Source: Abscondita cerata (lineage: Eukaryota; Arthropoda; Insecta; Coleoptera; Lampyridae). From it: DNA of 64,000 nucleotides. The stretch is taken from contig JALBCR010003909.1 in assembly GCA_030710515.1 (NCBI GenBank), forward strand, positions 1 through 64,000, in the 5' to 3' direction. The position numbers and the translations under genes are program-made. Below, piece by piece: positions 1-11,719 of the stretch. The notes under the pieces were generated by a model, which had not been told where the DNA came from, did not search any database, and was given only the letters and a program-made list of their open reading frames with translations. How positions within the stretch are numbered: the stretch's first letter is position 1; every line of letters starts with the position of its first letter.

Positions 1-491
<491 letters not shown>

Positions 492-782
492 GGAATAAAT
501 GAGGCCTCAACTCAACTTTTATAAACAAAACTTAAAATTAAAAAAATATATAATATGTTAAATGTATAACAAAAAAGAGCTGCCCTGCAATACAAAAAAA
601 AGATCGGTAACTGCACTGCGTATGTAGAGTTATTATGCTTGAACCAATTATTTCAGTAAAGTTAACGGTTAGAGCAGATGATTTATATAAAAAAAATTTA
701 CAAAAAAAATAATAAATGTGCTGCTAAACAGTTTAAAACAAGTAGATATATATATATATATATAAATATATATATATAAATA

Positions 783-963
783 TTAACAACTTGCCGACAG
801 GTATGTAAAAGCAGTTACATAGTCGATTCTTCAATAATTACCAGCCAACGTAACAGATTGGCAAGTATAAATTTCGAATCGCCTGCAGTAAAGTACGCAG
901 AGGTTGTACAATACGCAAACAGTGAACGCTTTCACGAAGTCTGACATAGATGTCGAAAAACTT
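783..963 (+). repeat. Penelope-linked terminal repeat unit, truncated
   Basis: This unit starts with TTGCCGACAGGTATGTAAA and ends with GATGTCGAAAAACTTATC. Both end sequences recur at 26692-27330, at 33148-33190 directly behind a Penelope-like ORF, and partly (reverse) at 19985-20080. The middle part that carries a hammerhead ribozyme in the 26.9 and 27.1 kb copies is deleted here. The unit is flanked by AT microsatellites. Its assignment to a Penelope pseudo-LTR is inferred from the 33.15 kb context. Confidence 0.6.
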
Positions 964-1003
<40 letters not shown>

Positions 1004-1012
1004 TATATATAT

Positions 1013-1984
1013 ACAGAAGTATTTGTTTTTGGACATTGGTTGACCTTCTTGAGGTCGACTCAAGCGGCCTATTCCCCAGTCAACCATGTGATACTTATTG
1101 CTACACCGCATGTTAATTTTTTCTCTTTGTAGCACACATTTCAGATTTTATTCTATTACATACTATAATTATGTTTGTTCAGTTAGGTATATACATCTGA
1201 ATTGGGTTCTTCCGGTATTTATATCGACAGTTACTATTATGCAGGAAGTATATTTAATAAGTACAATGGTTCAAGGTTCAGGCAAACTTATAAATAAATT
1301 TTACTGACAAGATTTATATCTACAATATTTACAGCAACGCGGACGTTCTGTAGTTCTTAATGCAGGTGAATGTATTCCTGACGGTTTGTATATGTATCGT
1401 TCCGTATAAACTATATCCTTTAACAGCTGTTGTTAAACGTGTTGCTACCTTCATTTTTATTGTATCTGTCATTTGTACATGGTTTAGTGAAAGCTTAATA
1501 CTTTTTTCAATTTTAGGGTATTACATGTGCGATTGTAGTTACTGCTGGGTGCCAAACAAAGAAGGACAAAGACTGGTTATAGGTTTGTCTAGATGCAAGA
1601 AGTCCTCGGAGCCAGCAAAAGTTTAAAGATAAACCTACTATGGGTGCAAAGCCAGGAGCAGTATTCCTTTTTTCTGTTAAGCGTTTAGGTGAATAACTAG
1701 TCGTCGACATCTATTTATTGAACGTATACAGCGTTTATGGCTTAGTAGAGTATGCATTATTATTTTCTTCTTCCGAAAGCTTATTTCGCTCTCTCAGCAG
1801 AAATAGGTAGGTATTGACAAAGTTCATCGTTATTGTGTTCATGCTTTGATTTTCAGTGCCGAGTAGTATATGTTTTATTACTTATGGGACATCTGTTGGA
1901 CAGCACTCACCTGGATTGTATTACCATGTCGCATATTATTTAGTATAACCTTTATGTTTATTTATTATTATTATTTATTATCTA
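1013..1984. other. unassigned, possible decayed coding fragment at 1330-1626
   Basis: No recognisable gene. A plus-strand stretch reads as a short coding segment around 1335-1405, then a T-rich tract ending in TTTTAG at 1510-1516 that resembles a 3' splice site. An open frame to the stop at 1624-1626 follows, containing two closely spaced Cys pairs (near 1528-1545). This could be a two-exon fragment of an unknown transposon protein, but no family is recognised. Confidence 0.2.
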
Positions 1985-4175
1985 TATGACAAGTAAGGCT
2001 TCCGTAGACGTAGTGCGGTACGCCTTGCAAATGTTTATAGTCATTTTCCTCTGTATTTTTCTCAGAAGTTCAACGTATTTCTTACGTGTTAGCCAGTCCA
2101 CCCAGACTGGTGCCGCATATAGAATGGTTGAAATCACGACTTGCACAATTATTTTCCGCTTACTTGCCTTAATGATATTTTGCTAAAGAATAGTTTATTG
2201 AGCGCCTTGCAGTAGGCTTCTGCTTTTCAACCTTTTTTACAATATGCAGACCAAGATTGCAATTATGTCCAATGCTAGTAATTTGTTCATCACCTATAGT
2301 GACATTAACGGATTTCAGTTTAATCCTTCCCAATAGAATCAGCACTTCACTTTTTCCCTCGCAAGCCTCAAGCCTAAACGATGCAGGCATTTTCTATAGT
2401 TGCTAGGGTTCTATTTGCTTTGTTCTCAAGGGATAGTCTGTTGTTGTCGCTTATCACTAAGGTTAGATCATCTGCGTATGCAATGGAGACTGCGCCAGGA
2501 GGAAGTCTGCAGCAGAGGACTTCGTTGTAAAGGATATTCCATAACGTTGGCCCTAGGACTGACCCTTGAGGAACACCGCAGGATAGCTTCAAGATCTTCG
2601 AGTGAGATATAATGAGCGTTCTATTAGACAGGTAACTCCTAATAATGTTGGTTAAGTATGGGCTGATGTTAAAATTTAGGAGCGCATTTACTATCTTTTC
2701 CCAGCTGGCTTCGTTAAACGCGTTCTTTATGTCCAGCGTAACCATTATTACAAATTTACCTTTTTCCTCTCAGTCCAATAAACTTTCAAAATTTTCCGAA
2801 TGGCATCGACAGTTGATACCCCCTTCCTAAAACCAAACTGTCTTTCAGAGATGTTCCCATTTTCTTTAATCTCATCTAGGAGCTTTGAGTTTATTATTCG
2901 TTCAAAAGTTTCCCTACAGAGTTCAGAAGGCTTATTGGTCTATAGGATGTGTTTATGTTCCATTTGACTTTTCTCAATAAGTATAAGGTTCACTGTCTTC
3001 CAGGATGCCGGAAACATGCAACCATTCAGCAAACTTGTGAAAACTTTTTTTAAAAACTCCAGGGATTGTTAGGGCGATGCTTTTAACCACATCAGGCGGT
3101 ATCCCGTCAGGGCCAGGGGCCTTTCTGGTCTTGATCGACCTGGCTGCGTTTAAGATTTCTTGCTCACTTATTTCTACGATGGATGTACGATTACTATAAT
3201 GGGTATGTTCCCAATTTATTATAGATTTGATAGGAAAAAGTTTGTTTGCAACTTTTAAGGCCCACACACCATCAAGATTAACAGGTGATGAGACCTTAAG
3301 ATTTTTAGCTACTATTTTGTAGCCCAATCCCCACAGGTCGTTTTCTAAATCCTTGCAAACATTCTCCCAGGCAGTTTTTTTTTGAGAGTGTTATTACTTT
3401 TTTGAGTTTCCTCTTGATGGTATTGTAACTGTCCCACAGGAGTTCAAAATCTGCATTATTGTTTCTGGTACGGCATCTTTGTGCTTTACGTCTAGCAATA
3501 TTGCATTACTTCTTGCTAATGTCAGGGTTCCACCAGTACGCTGCTTTACAAGATTTGTGGGATGTTTTATCCGTGGTACTTTTAAGGTAAAGCACACAAG
3601 CTTGCCTTAATGATGTGTCCAGAAGTTCCGCGGCATTTACGTGGTTCAAATCTTGTTGGGTGTTAAGATAGTTTCGATATAGTTGATAATATTGGGCATC
3701 GCATGCACCGCAAATCTATACACTGCAGAGCGAGGTAATGTAGGAGTAAGCGTGACGCTGCCATTTCGAGGTAGTCGAAGAATATGTACCGATGTTGAGT
3801 TAGATTTTCTTCTAGAGACCCTCAATTCCGTATTTTCCGTACGTTGTTAGAGGACGTCAGCGTAATGTCAATTATGGAAGAATCATTTTTATTAGCAAAT
3901 GTTGGAATATTACCATAATTTAAAATGTTAAAGTCGTATGTATTGCACCACTCTATTGTAGTTGACCCCTTTTATCTTCTATACTCGAGATTTTGCATTG
4001 AAATCCCCACTTATCGTGTGTGTTTCTTTATGAAGCTTATGCATGGTGGAAAATTCAATAAGGACATTGGCAATGTCAATATCTTTAGCGCGTGGGGTAA
4101 CATAAAAAGACGTATACCAAACCTTATCTATGAGTGCGTTTATACAAAAGTATTAGCTAAATGTGGGGTGCGTAA
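1985..4175 (-). pseudogene. R1-type non-LTR retrotransposon ORF2 remnant (EN-RT)
   Basis: Read on the minus strand, the parts of an R1-like LINE polyprotein appear in the right order. An apurinic endonuclease tail has GDFNAKS near 4000 and SSIIDITL near 3860. A linker has AYWWNPDIS near 3530, typical of the R1/LOA group. Reverse transcriptase starts with KAPGPDGIP near 3110, continues with LDIKNAFNEASW near 2730 and GVPQGSVLGP near 2560, and has the catalytic AYADDLTL box near 2470. The C-terminal part has LYAAPVWVDWL near 2110. Several frameshifts and stops break it into at least five frames, and it is 5' truncated near 4175 inside the endonuclease. It is dead as a gene. Membership of the R1 group is inferred from the EN and linker motifs. 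Confidence 0.88.
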
Positions 4176-4190
4176 AACAATATTATTATA

Positions 4191-5040
4191 AAAATATACA
4201 TGAATTTCTACCCAAACTTTTTATAACAAACCAAGTGAACAGGTACATAAGTTATAAAACAAGGTAATAACCCAATCATCGAAAAAAAACAACAAAAGTT
4301 ACAGCAATCACGTAACTATAATTATAGGGCAATTCAACTTACTATTAATTAAAGTCTTACCGAAATTAACCTGCTACCACGTACGTCGAGCAGCAAGGTA
4401 AGTTGAGTTGCACGAGAAGCATTAAGTATTAATAAAGTCCTGACCTTCAACAAGCTAACTACAAAAGGCAACCTCCGAGATGTTGTAAAAGTTTGTGAGG
4501 ATAGCCTGCCCGGCTGGTTCCGCAGTAGGTGGTATTGACTTGCAATTAGGCCCAGTACAGTAAATAGTAAGTATTGTAAATTACAGTTGTAAATTCAAAC
4601 TATTTTATTTTTATAGAGAGGACGACGAAATCAAGACTAATAATTAAGCTTAAAAAGAAACTGACTTAATCAAAATTGGCAACAGATAAGGAGTTTACCG
4701 AGATGGTGTGCCTTGATATCCTAAAAATCCAGATAAATAATTGGTTACAATCTAACTGACTTGCTTGTATTACTAATTCTAATGCCAATTTCTATATTTT
4801 AATAAAGATGACCCACATAAATCCAAATTAATGGTATTTTTAATTAACAAACGTAGGTACATCATGCACTTTTCAACAATGTAACAGAACTCTTATCTCT
4901 TCCCCAAATTTTGTTAAGGCCAGATTTCCGGTTTAAATTTTGAAAAATGAAGAGAGAAAATATGACACAAATACTAGTATGCAACCCAAAAGACACAAAC
5001 ATAAACAATATGCAAAATCAACGCCTGAGATACAATATAA
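4191..5040. other. no gene seen
   Basis: AT-rich sequence without recognisable coding frames, terminal repeats or RNA genes. A short GC-richer stretch near 4490-4550 has no match elsewhere in the window. Confidence 0.5.
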
Positions 5041-6130
5041 CTGTAACAAAAGTTTGGAACACAAAAATCACAGGGTGCTAATGGCACGTTTGTTTTGACA
5101 ACGCAAGACTGCTTGCGTTTAAAGTCTGTTTACCGAGATGCGACACTCCCGAGATAATAAAATAAAGTTCAAACATTTGCGATGACAATCCCCAAAATAA
5201 TCCAGTTAATTAGGCATCAATAACAATTTCTCAGTATAATTGTATCTCGCTCGTTCCCCACAAGGTAACGCAAAGAGCTCGGTCGCTTTGTCAGCAGCTG
5301 CCATTATAGTGTCAGAACATCGCAGCAACGCACGAGAACGGAGATTTAGAGTAAATAAAAAAGAACAACAACCAAAACAAAAATAAATAAAGTAAAAGAA
5401 AAAAAGAACCTCCCTGCAAAAGCTTTGCCACAATTTCAGAAATTTCCTTTGTATAGAAGTGCTTTGGTATCAAGTTATGGTTTCTCCTCAACTGAATGTT
5501 AACCATTTTAGGTCAATTATTACACAGCATTTAAGAAATATTATATTTTTATTACAAACTAATAAAAACAAATATATTAAAAAACTGTTCAGTAAATATT
5601 TAAGTAAGCATTTGTGAAAATATATAAAATATTTGGTTAATATTTACTATATGTATATATTACTCTTTGGTATTTTATCCAAACCAAATATATTAATAAA
5701 AGCACTTATGCTGGTGTTACTCATAGTTTGTAGACAAGGACTAGGAAACTTTTTTGTTTTGCATATCCTGTTACATTCATAAAGAAAAACATGAATGTTC
5801 CAAGCTTTAAGTTGTGTTTGTGTTTTAACCATTTTTGTATTTTGCCGTCGGTCAGTTGATACATTGCGATTTTTAACATGGGCGCTTTTTGTAGTGTGAA
5901 ATAAATTAAATAAAATCAAGTAAAAATGCAGGAGCAGGACAAACAGTAATAAGTAGGTTTTTGTTTGTGTATCTAATTCAAATGAATGCATGCAGGATTT
6001 ACTAGGCACCGCTTAGTTAGCGTTTTTATGTCTCTTTTCACAAACCCTTTCTTTTCTTTGGTGTATTGGATACTGGGCTGCTTGATTTTCATGTTCTTGG
6101 AATAACAAGTAGTATATTTTATAAACGAAT
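5041..6130. repeat. dispersed repeat D, first copy, left part
   Basis: This segment is homologous to 37490-38750. Shared blocks include CAGCTGCCATTAT, TTGACAACGCAA and TTTCCTTTGTATAGAAGTGC, in the same order and orientation. The repeat resumes at 7490 after an inserted Penelope-like element. The minus-strand open frames in it (5206-5506, 5647-6009) are not preserved between copies, so they are not called genes. The class is unknown. It has no visible terminal inverted repeats or reverse transcriptase. Confidence 0.7.
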
Positions 6131-6210
6131 GATGAATCCATTAATGTAATTGGTAGTATTAATTAATTATAAAATATATTTAGTCAGCCAATACTCCCTA
6201 TTTATAAATT

Positions 6211-6253
6211 AGTATCGGTTTCGACTTTAAAATAAGATAAAAGTCATCTTCGG
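6211..6253 (-). ncRNA. degenerate hammerhead ribozyme candidate
   Basis: Minus strand: a CCGAAGA box at 6253-6247 (canonical CUGANGA with one change), then a 6 bp stem II (GACTTT with AAAGTC), GAAA at 6222-6219, and C plus a short loop ending in ATA. Penelope elements are known to carry type I hammerheads with minimal stem III, and this site lies downstream of the Penelope ORF. Stem I pairing is poor, so the copy is probably inactive. Confidence 0.4.
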
Positions 6254-6459
6254 ACAAAATTTGTACAAAATTAAACGCTAACAATAATAATAAATTAATC
6301 TTATACTTACATTCAAAAATTAATACTTTTTTTTTTTGAAAAATATATAATGTCAAATTGACATAAATAGTTTTAAAAGTAACTAGAAATATTTAAAAAA
6401 GAAAACTAAATTTGGCAGAATGTTTTTAATTTTTGTAGTTTAAACAACGTTCGAAAAGG

Positions 6460-7200
6460 TTAATTTGATTATTGATTAATGAGTTTAGATTTGTGGTGTG
6501 AAAATAAATATTTTCAGTACATCTAAAATTGTTTATTGTTATTAATAACATTAAAGGGATGAATAAGTTGTTGATTTTTAACTGAGTGTTTTCTGTAATA
6601 ATATGATAAGCAAAAAGTAGATTTTATTGAATTTAAGTTATTATGTATTTTCTGGTTTTTCTATATATCGTAAGCGTTCTTTAAGTCTTATTTAAAAATT
6701 TCTGGATGTTTAGCCAATATAAAATTTATTACAAGAACAAGTAAGTTGATAAATACCACTTTTGTCATTTAAATCTAAACAATTATAAGAACACGAGAAA
6801 ATATTTTTAAGGTTAAATTTAGTAGAGAAACTAATTTAGTGTTTAATATGTTTTCTTAATTTATTTATTTTGTTAGAAAATAAATAAATATAACAAATAG
6901 AAATGCATTTAAATTCTAATTTATTATCAATAGGTGAAAGTGTAGTATAAGATTTTAAATGTTTGTACAATAATTTTTTATATAAATTGTTAATTAAATC
7001 AAAAGGGTAGTTATTCAATTTAGCTACATAAAAAATTAAGTTAAGTTCTTTAAAATAGTTTGATTTGATAAAGGAATATTAAATAACCTATTAAAAAGGA
7101 AATGGAAGAAGAAGTTTTATGTGAAATGGGATGACAAGAATCAAAAGGTATAATTTGTGATGTTCTGGTAAGTTTTCTATATATATCAAAAGAAAAATAT
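6460..7200 (-). pseudogene. Penelope-like RT C-terminus plus GIY-YIG endonuclease
   Basis: The minus-strand translation starts with FDIYRKLTRTSQIIPFDSCH (7130-7195), the Penelope RT thumb region (family pattern YRKPT...DSCHP.SHK). It continues through NNYPFDLINNLYKKLL (6960-7018) and the spacer. It then enters the GIY-YIG nuclease DKSGIYQLTCSCNKFYIG (6720-6790), where GIYQL and the second tyrosine block FYIG are the catalytic GIY and YIG motifs. A stop follows YIG where Q is usual, and another frame break follows YIEKPEN near 6650. The copy is inactive. This lineage differs from the plus-strand Penelope fragment at 32.2 kb, which appears to lack the GIY-YIG core. Confidence 0.85.
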
Positions 7201-7489
7201 TACTATTTGTTAATTATTTAACTAGGAGTTAAACAACATAATTGATGAGCTTAAAGTTTTAAATTACGCGAAACAATTATATTTTTAACTCCAAGTGAAA
7301 TATATTATTTTTTCGTCAAGCGTTTATTGCTAGTTTTCAAGTGTTATTCTTAAATTTTCGAGTTTTCGAGTCTTATAGTGACGTTTTATTTTCGACGAAT
7401 CAAGTTGGCACTTTACTGTTACATTCATAATATGACATAACAGAGGAACCAACCTCTAAATAGTTGTGGAAACAAAAGAACTGTTGCTT

Positions 7490-7754
7490 TTTAATGTTTA
7501 GGCAGTAAGCGTGATTGTAATACAATTATTTGCTTTTACTAAAAAACTAAACGTTATTCAATATTTTTAATAAACGAGAATTAGAGCATAATCTAGGGAC
7601 TATAATCAAACGTTTACTGCAAAATTAAATTTTATCTAAAAACTCAATTAAACATGGAAAAAAAATGTTAAAACAAATATCAACATTTTATACATATTTA
7701 AAAACAGCAAGAAAACTTTAGTCTATTTTGCTAACATAGAGAGTGTGTTCTATA
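7490..7754. repeat. dispersed repeat D, first copy, right part
   Basis: Homologous to 38810-39050 (shared TACAATTATTTGCTTTTACT and GCTAACATAGAGAG). The repeat is broken at 7754 by the foldback element and continues for a few tens of bases from 8856 (TACAATCAT...TTTTATTGTATTAAGT). This makes 39050 the pre-insertion empty site. Confidence 0.75.
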
Positions 7755-8855
7755 CAGGGTGATCTGCGTAAAGCGTGCATTAAAAGTTTTTAACTTGCAG
7801 CGTTGATTGATTTCAATCAACGCTTGCAGAAATCACAAACTTGGAAATTTGGTACGCGGCTATAATCAATTATTTTCGTTCTATCTAAAATATTTTAGAC
7901 CTTCAGCTATACAGGGTGTGCCAAAATTGCTTTCAACTTTCTTATTTTAAATACAAACCTATAATTCTTTTTACATGAGTCGATTGGTCATATAATTCTA
8001 AGTTCATGTAACTTAAGTTTTGTTATCTTATCCTTTACCGTTTTTGACATATGTCATTTTTTTTTTCAAAAAAAATGGTTTTTGTAGTAGTTAACAAACA
8101 AATTTGTATCTCACAAGTCAGTTGAGATTATAAAATTAAATTTATGGAGCAGTTGGTTGAAAATCCAGGTTTACTCCTGATGTCTTACTGGTTATTTCAT
8201 TTAGTACCATATGGGCACAGGCAGTTTTAAGTATCACAATCAAAAATTATCAAAAATAAAATTTTTTCAAATAGCACGTTCTGTTTTTTGTACATAATGT
8301 GAGAGAAAATTCAATTTTAGGGTAGATAAGCATTTCTAACACCCAATTTCTATCCCTATCGAGTTATTCAATAAAAATCTATTTTCTCTCAAATGATGTC
8401 AAAAAAAGCAGAAGGTGCAATTTGAAAAAATTGACTTTTTGATCATTTTTAATTGTCATATTTAAAATTGCTTGTGTTCATATTATGCAAAATAGAACAA
8501 CCAGTAGGACGTCAGGAGTAAGCCTGATTTTCAGACAACTGCTCCATAAATTTAATTTTATAATCTTAATTGATTTGCTAGATACAAATTTTTTCGTTAA
8601 CTACTACCAAGACCATATTTTTGGACAAAATGACATGTCAAACACACGGTCAAGGATAAGATAACTTAATTTAGGTGATATAAACTCAAAATTATATCTT
8701 GATAGGAATTTTGGCGCATCCTGTATAGCTGAAAGTCTTAGAATATTTGAGGTAGAACGAAAATGATCGGTTATGGCCGCATACCAAATTTCAAGTTTCT
8801 GATTAACCTGCAGAGTTAAAAAACTTTTAATGCATGCTCTACGCAGATCACCCTG
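7755..8855. mobile_element. 1.1 kb foldback (hairpin) DNA transposon, TA target
   Basis: The element starts CAGGGTGATCTGCGTA and ends with its inverse complement TACGCAGATCACCCTG, and is flanked by TA on both sides (7753-7754, 8856-8857). The whole element is an imperfect inverted repeat. For example, TTTATGGAGCAG near 8142 pairs with CTGCTCCATAAA near 8542, and the sequence at 7850-7920 pairs with 8690-8790. The arms are about 545 bp with the centre near 8305. There is no transposase ORF. The repeat D copy at 39050 preserves the empty site. TA duplication and the CAGGGTG end point to the Tc1/mariner superfamily (inference). Confidence 0.92.
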
Positions 8856-9044
8856 TATACAATCATAAAATGTATAAACATATTTTTGACTTTTCTATAT
8901 ATTTTATTGTATTAAGTAATTATTTATTTTTGATAATTAATAATAATAACAATAGTCTTTATTTCCACGAACCTAAATTCTATATACAGGAGAAAGAAAG
9001 AATAATAATAATAATAAAATAAAATAAAATAATTAATAATAATA

Positions 9045-9236
9045 TAACACAGAATCTCCGTGTGTTTTTCTTGTAATAAGTTCGATACATGGTGTTGTGT
9101 CTTTTATTAACTGATGTAGTCGAGACCGCTTCGTTTGGGTTTGTGACTGTCTACGACACAAAGGTCGTCTTTACTTTCGATGCACACACACACTGCAGCT
9201 CTATTACTGCAAGTGCAAATATAAAATAACATAACA
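9045..9236 (-). mobile_element. gypsy-type LTR with adjacent polypurine tract
   Basis: On the minus strand the integrase remnant is followed by the purine tract AAAGGCGGGAAAA (9249-9237) and then by TGTTATGTTATTTTATA at 9236, the usual PPT-TG boundary of a 3' LTR. The LTR probably ends near 9045, but its terminal CA and the target duplication were not resolved. No second LTR is visible. The upstream element is interrupted by the LINE at 9880. Confidence 0.6.
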
Positions 9237-9329
9237 TTTTCCCGCCTTTAATTGAAAATACAATAAAAAAAATGAAAACAATATTGATATTGACTAATAA
9301 TCGAATACCGAACATAATCATTTAAATGG

Positions 9330-9860
9330 TATATGTGCCGATGTTGACGTTCCGATCTACGTAGAGTTTGGTCTGGCTGTCATCTCTAATTGGTTGCGGT
9401 TGATCTGTCGTAGCTGGTATACTTGAAACAAAAACTCCGAATGTTGACTGGTTACCATTTTGTGTTAAGGCTTCCTATGGAGACTGACCCCTCTGCGTAT
9501 GGGTTGGTGGCGTATTTTCTGGATTTATTTGGATGTTAGGATTGTTAGGTTTTGGGTGTGCTATATAAGTAGAAACAAATGGATATTTATTAAACGAGAT
9601 TATATTTTGTTGTTTTTGGGATTCTTCGTTATAATCAACTTTAGTACGACGTAGCTGGTTAATATGTCTCCGGCAAGTATTCCCAGTGTCGAGTTAAAAT
9701 GGTAATGTATTTTTCCAACTTTTCGAAACAATTATGCCATAAGTCCAGCGTTGGGATCCCGTATAATTCCGTGATAGCACTCGTTCCCACACGTTTAATG
9801 TGAAAATATGTTTCTTTTTGAGTTGGATATTGAAGTGTTTCTCTTATAAAATTAAAATTA
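9330..9860 (-). pseudogene. gypsy-type Pol C-terminus (integrase tail)
   Basis: The minus-strand translation contains VWERVLSRNYTGSQRWTYG (about 9740-9800) and LDTGNTCRRHINQLRRTKVD (9640-9700). This is the C-terminal chromobox-like region of insect gypsy-group integrases (family pattern V..RNY.G..KW..G.I ... CRRHI.Q.R). A proline/asparagine-rich tail follows to about 9490. A stop and frame shift occur between the two motifs. Protease, RT, RNase H and the catalytic core of integrase are absent. It is a 3' terminal fragment joined to the LTR at 9045-9236. Confidence 0.72.
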
Positions 9861-9879
9861 ATTTAATTTTCTGTCTTTT

Positions 9880-11116
9880 CAATCCTTCTCTCTATCATGC
9901 TTTTTATTTGATTCACCCCTTCTCCTCCCTCCACTAATCAATACCTCATCTTTCCTTTCTTCCTCCCTTAATTTCCCTGCTCCTCTCTTAGATGCCTTAT
10001 ATTTTCCCACCTCTCTCCACACAACCTACATCGCCTCTTGTCATCTTCTATCCAATATTTGTTCTCGTTCTCCTCATTTTGTCTACATTTTCTTATTCTT
10101 TCTTCATACCTCATGGCTATCTTTTCCGTCTGCACTCTTATTTTCCCAATCTACATTTCTTCTTCCATCATATATCCAGTGTCTCTCTATCTAGTCCCAT
10201 TGTCCATTTCAATATTTTTTGATATTTTCTTAAGTTTTTCCCCTCTTTCTATCCCCTATTTCTGCTCCGTAATTTTAAAACTTCTAACCGATGTACCAAA
10301 AATCCACCTTTTCTTCTCTATATCGTTTCCAAACACTCTCTCTCTCCCATTCTCCATACTTGTTCTACTATACCATTATCTTTTTACGCTAGTTCCCTTA
10401 TATCACTGTTGTCCTTGTTAATGTATCTTAACCTATATCTTAAATATTTCCATTTGTTCATGCTGTTTAATTCCTTCTCTCCCCACTACCATTTTACCCT
10501 CTTCTTCTTTTTCTTTTTAAACAACTATTATTTTTGTTTTGTCAACATTTACGTATAGATTCTTTTTTTCCAAATATGTTTTTACTACCTGTGATACCTC
10601 TTTCATTTTTTGTTCGCTTTTTTGCTAGAACCACTATGTCATCCGCGTATGCCAATATCGTCACCTTTATCTTCCCTATCACTACTCCTCATTTTTAATG
10701 CTTTTGTATTTCTTCCTCCATGTCCTGTGTGTATATTGCAAAGAAGCTTGGACTTAATAGACAGCCCTGCTTTAGTCCTTTTTTTGTCCAGAAATCTTCT
10801 CCTAATTTTCCCTTCACTCTTGTTCTACTTTTAGTTTTCTCGTATACCTCTTCTATTACTTGCACTAAATGTTCTCTTGCCATTTGATCTTTCAGTGTCT
10901 TTTATAATTTATTTCTATTTTCATTATCAAATGCTGCTTTTATATCTAAAAACAAAGCTTATATCTTTTTTTCCTTTTTTTTAGTTTCTTATTAACTATT
11001 TGCTTCAGTATATATCTATTACCTATAGCTTTTTTTCCTTCCTATAACCTACCTGCCAGTCCGATAATATCTCTGTTTCTTCTGTCTTTTTTGCAATCTG
11101 TTCCTTAACATCGAGA
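9880..11116 (-). pseudogene. A-rich LINE copy A, RT 3' half
   Basis: The plus strand is pyrimidine-rich because a purine-rich LINE lies on the minus strand. Clear RT signals on the minus strand are GLKQGCLLSPSFFAIY within 10695-10883 and the catalytic LAYADDIVVLAK box at about 10622-10660. The C-terminal region aligns with 48880-49050 of copy B, which shows the GAEI-GWK signature. The element is interrupted at 11116 by a jockey/CR1-type LINE and continues at 14723. Multiple stops and shifts make it inactive. Plus-strand 'proteins' here rich in Ser, Phe and Leu are antisense artefacts. Confidence 0.85.
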
Positions 11117-11716
11117 CAGAGCTATCTACAGCAAATAAAAATATATTACTTCTAACAAACGAAAATAATGATCTCAAAAGAGAAATTATTAGCTTAAAAT
11201 TAAAATTAGAAAATTTAGAAAATCAATCGCTCAAAATAATTTAGTATTTTACAACATTCCGGATTCCAACAATGAAACATGGAATGAAACCGAAAAAATA
11301 ATTAAAAATATCATAACAACTACTATGGGATTGAAAATTGAAGATAAAGATATAGATCGTGTACAGCGTATTGGCAAACCTAAATCTAATGTTGAGAATA
11401 GTCGTCCAATCACTGTTAAGTTTTCGAATTACAAGACTAAAAATTTGATTTTAAAAATGCTAACAAGCTCAAACATACAAAACTAGGCATCTCAGAACAA
11501 TTTTCAAAAGGGTGATTGAGCAAAGGAAAATTCTACGTCCGTACATGATTGAAGCAAAAATAACAGAAAATGGCAAAAATCATATTCAATAAATTAATTG
11601 TCGATGAAGTCACTTACACAGTGGATACAGTTCATATTCTAAATGGAGTCGATAAGACTTCTACTACTGGCGCTACTGACATAAAATCTAAACTACGATC
11701 AAATTCTAAGAAGCAA
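11117..11716 (+). pseudogene. LINE ORF1-like remnant (coiled coil / RNA-binding)
   Basis: The frame begins with a Leu/Asn/Lys heptad-like segment (ENNDLKREIISLKLKLENL near 11160-11220). It then shows FYNIPDSNNETWNETEKIIK (11245-11305), VQRIGKPKSN and RPITVKFSNYKTKNLILK (11405-11455), then LGISEQFSKRVIEQRKIL. This order, coiled coil followed by an RRM-like core with 'RIGK...RPI.VKF', is known from ORF1 proteins of insect LINEs. Frameshifts near 11240, 11460 and 11590 break it. No start is visible because the 5' end is truncated. Confidence 0.6.
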
Positions 11717-11719
11717 TGA

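Larger units (their letters stand above)
6190..7430 (-). mobile_element. Penelope-like retroelement, 3' part
   Basis: This segment interrupts repeat D: the 37.5-39.1 kb copy passes directly from the 6130 equivalent to the 7490 equivalent. It carries the C-terminal reverse-transcriptase region and GIY-YIG endonuclease of a Penelope-like element on the minus strand (see 6460-7200). A hammerhead-like motif lies downstream at 6211-6253. The reverse transcriptase catalytic region is absent, so the copy is strongly 5' truncated. Exact ends are not defined. Confidence 0.75.

Noticed and set aside
904..1116. Open frame with alternating Ile-Tyr repeats
   Set aside because: It is a translation of an AT microsatellite.
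5206..6009. Minus-strand frames in repeat D as genes
   Set aside because: The frames are not preserved in the second copy at 37.5-38.6 kb, and no family motif is seen. A resemblance of the 5503-5410 segment to a ribosomal protein start was too weak.
7235..7275. TTGATGA...GAAAC as a further hammerhead
   Set aside because: Stem II pairing is poor, C3 is replaced and no stem I could be formed.
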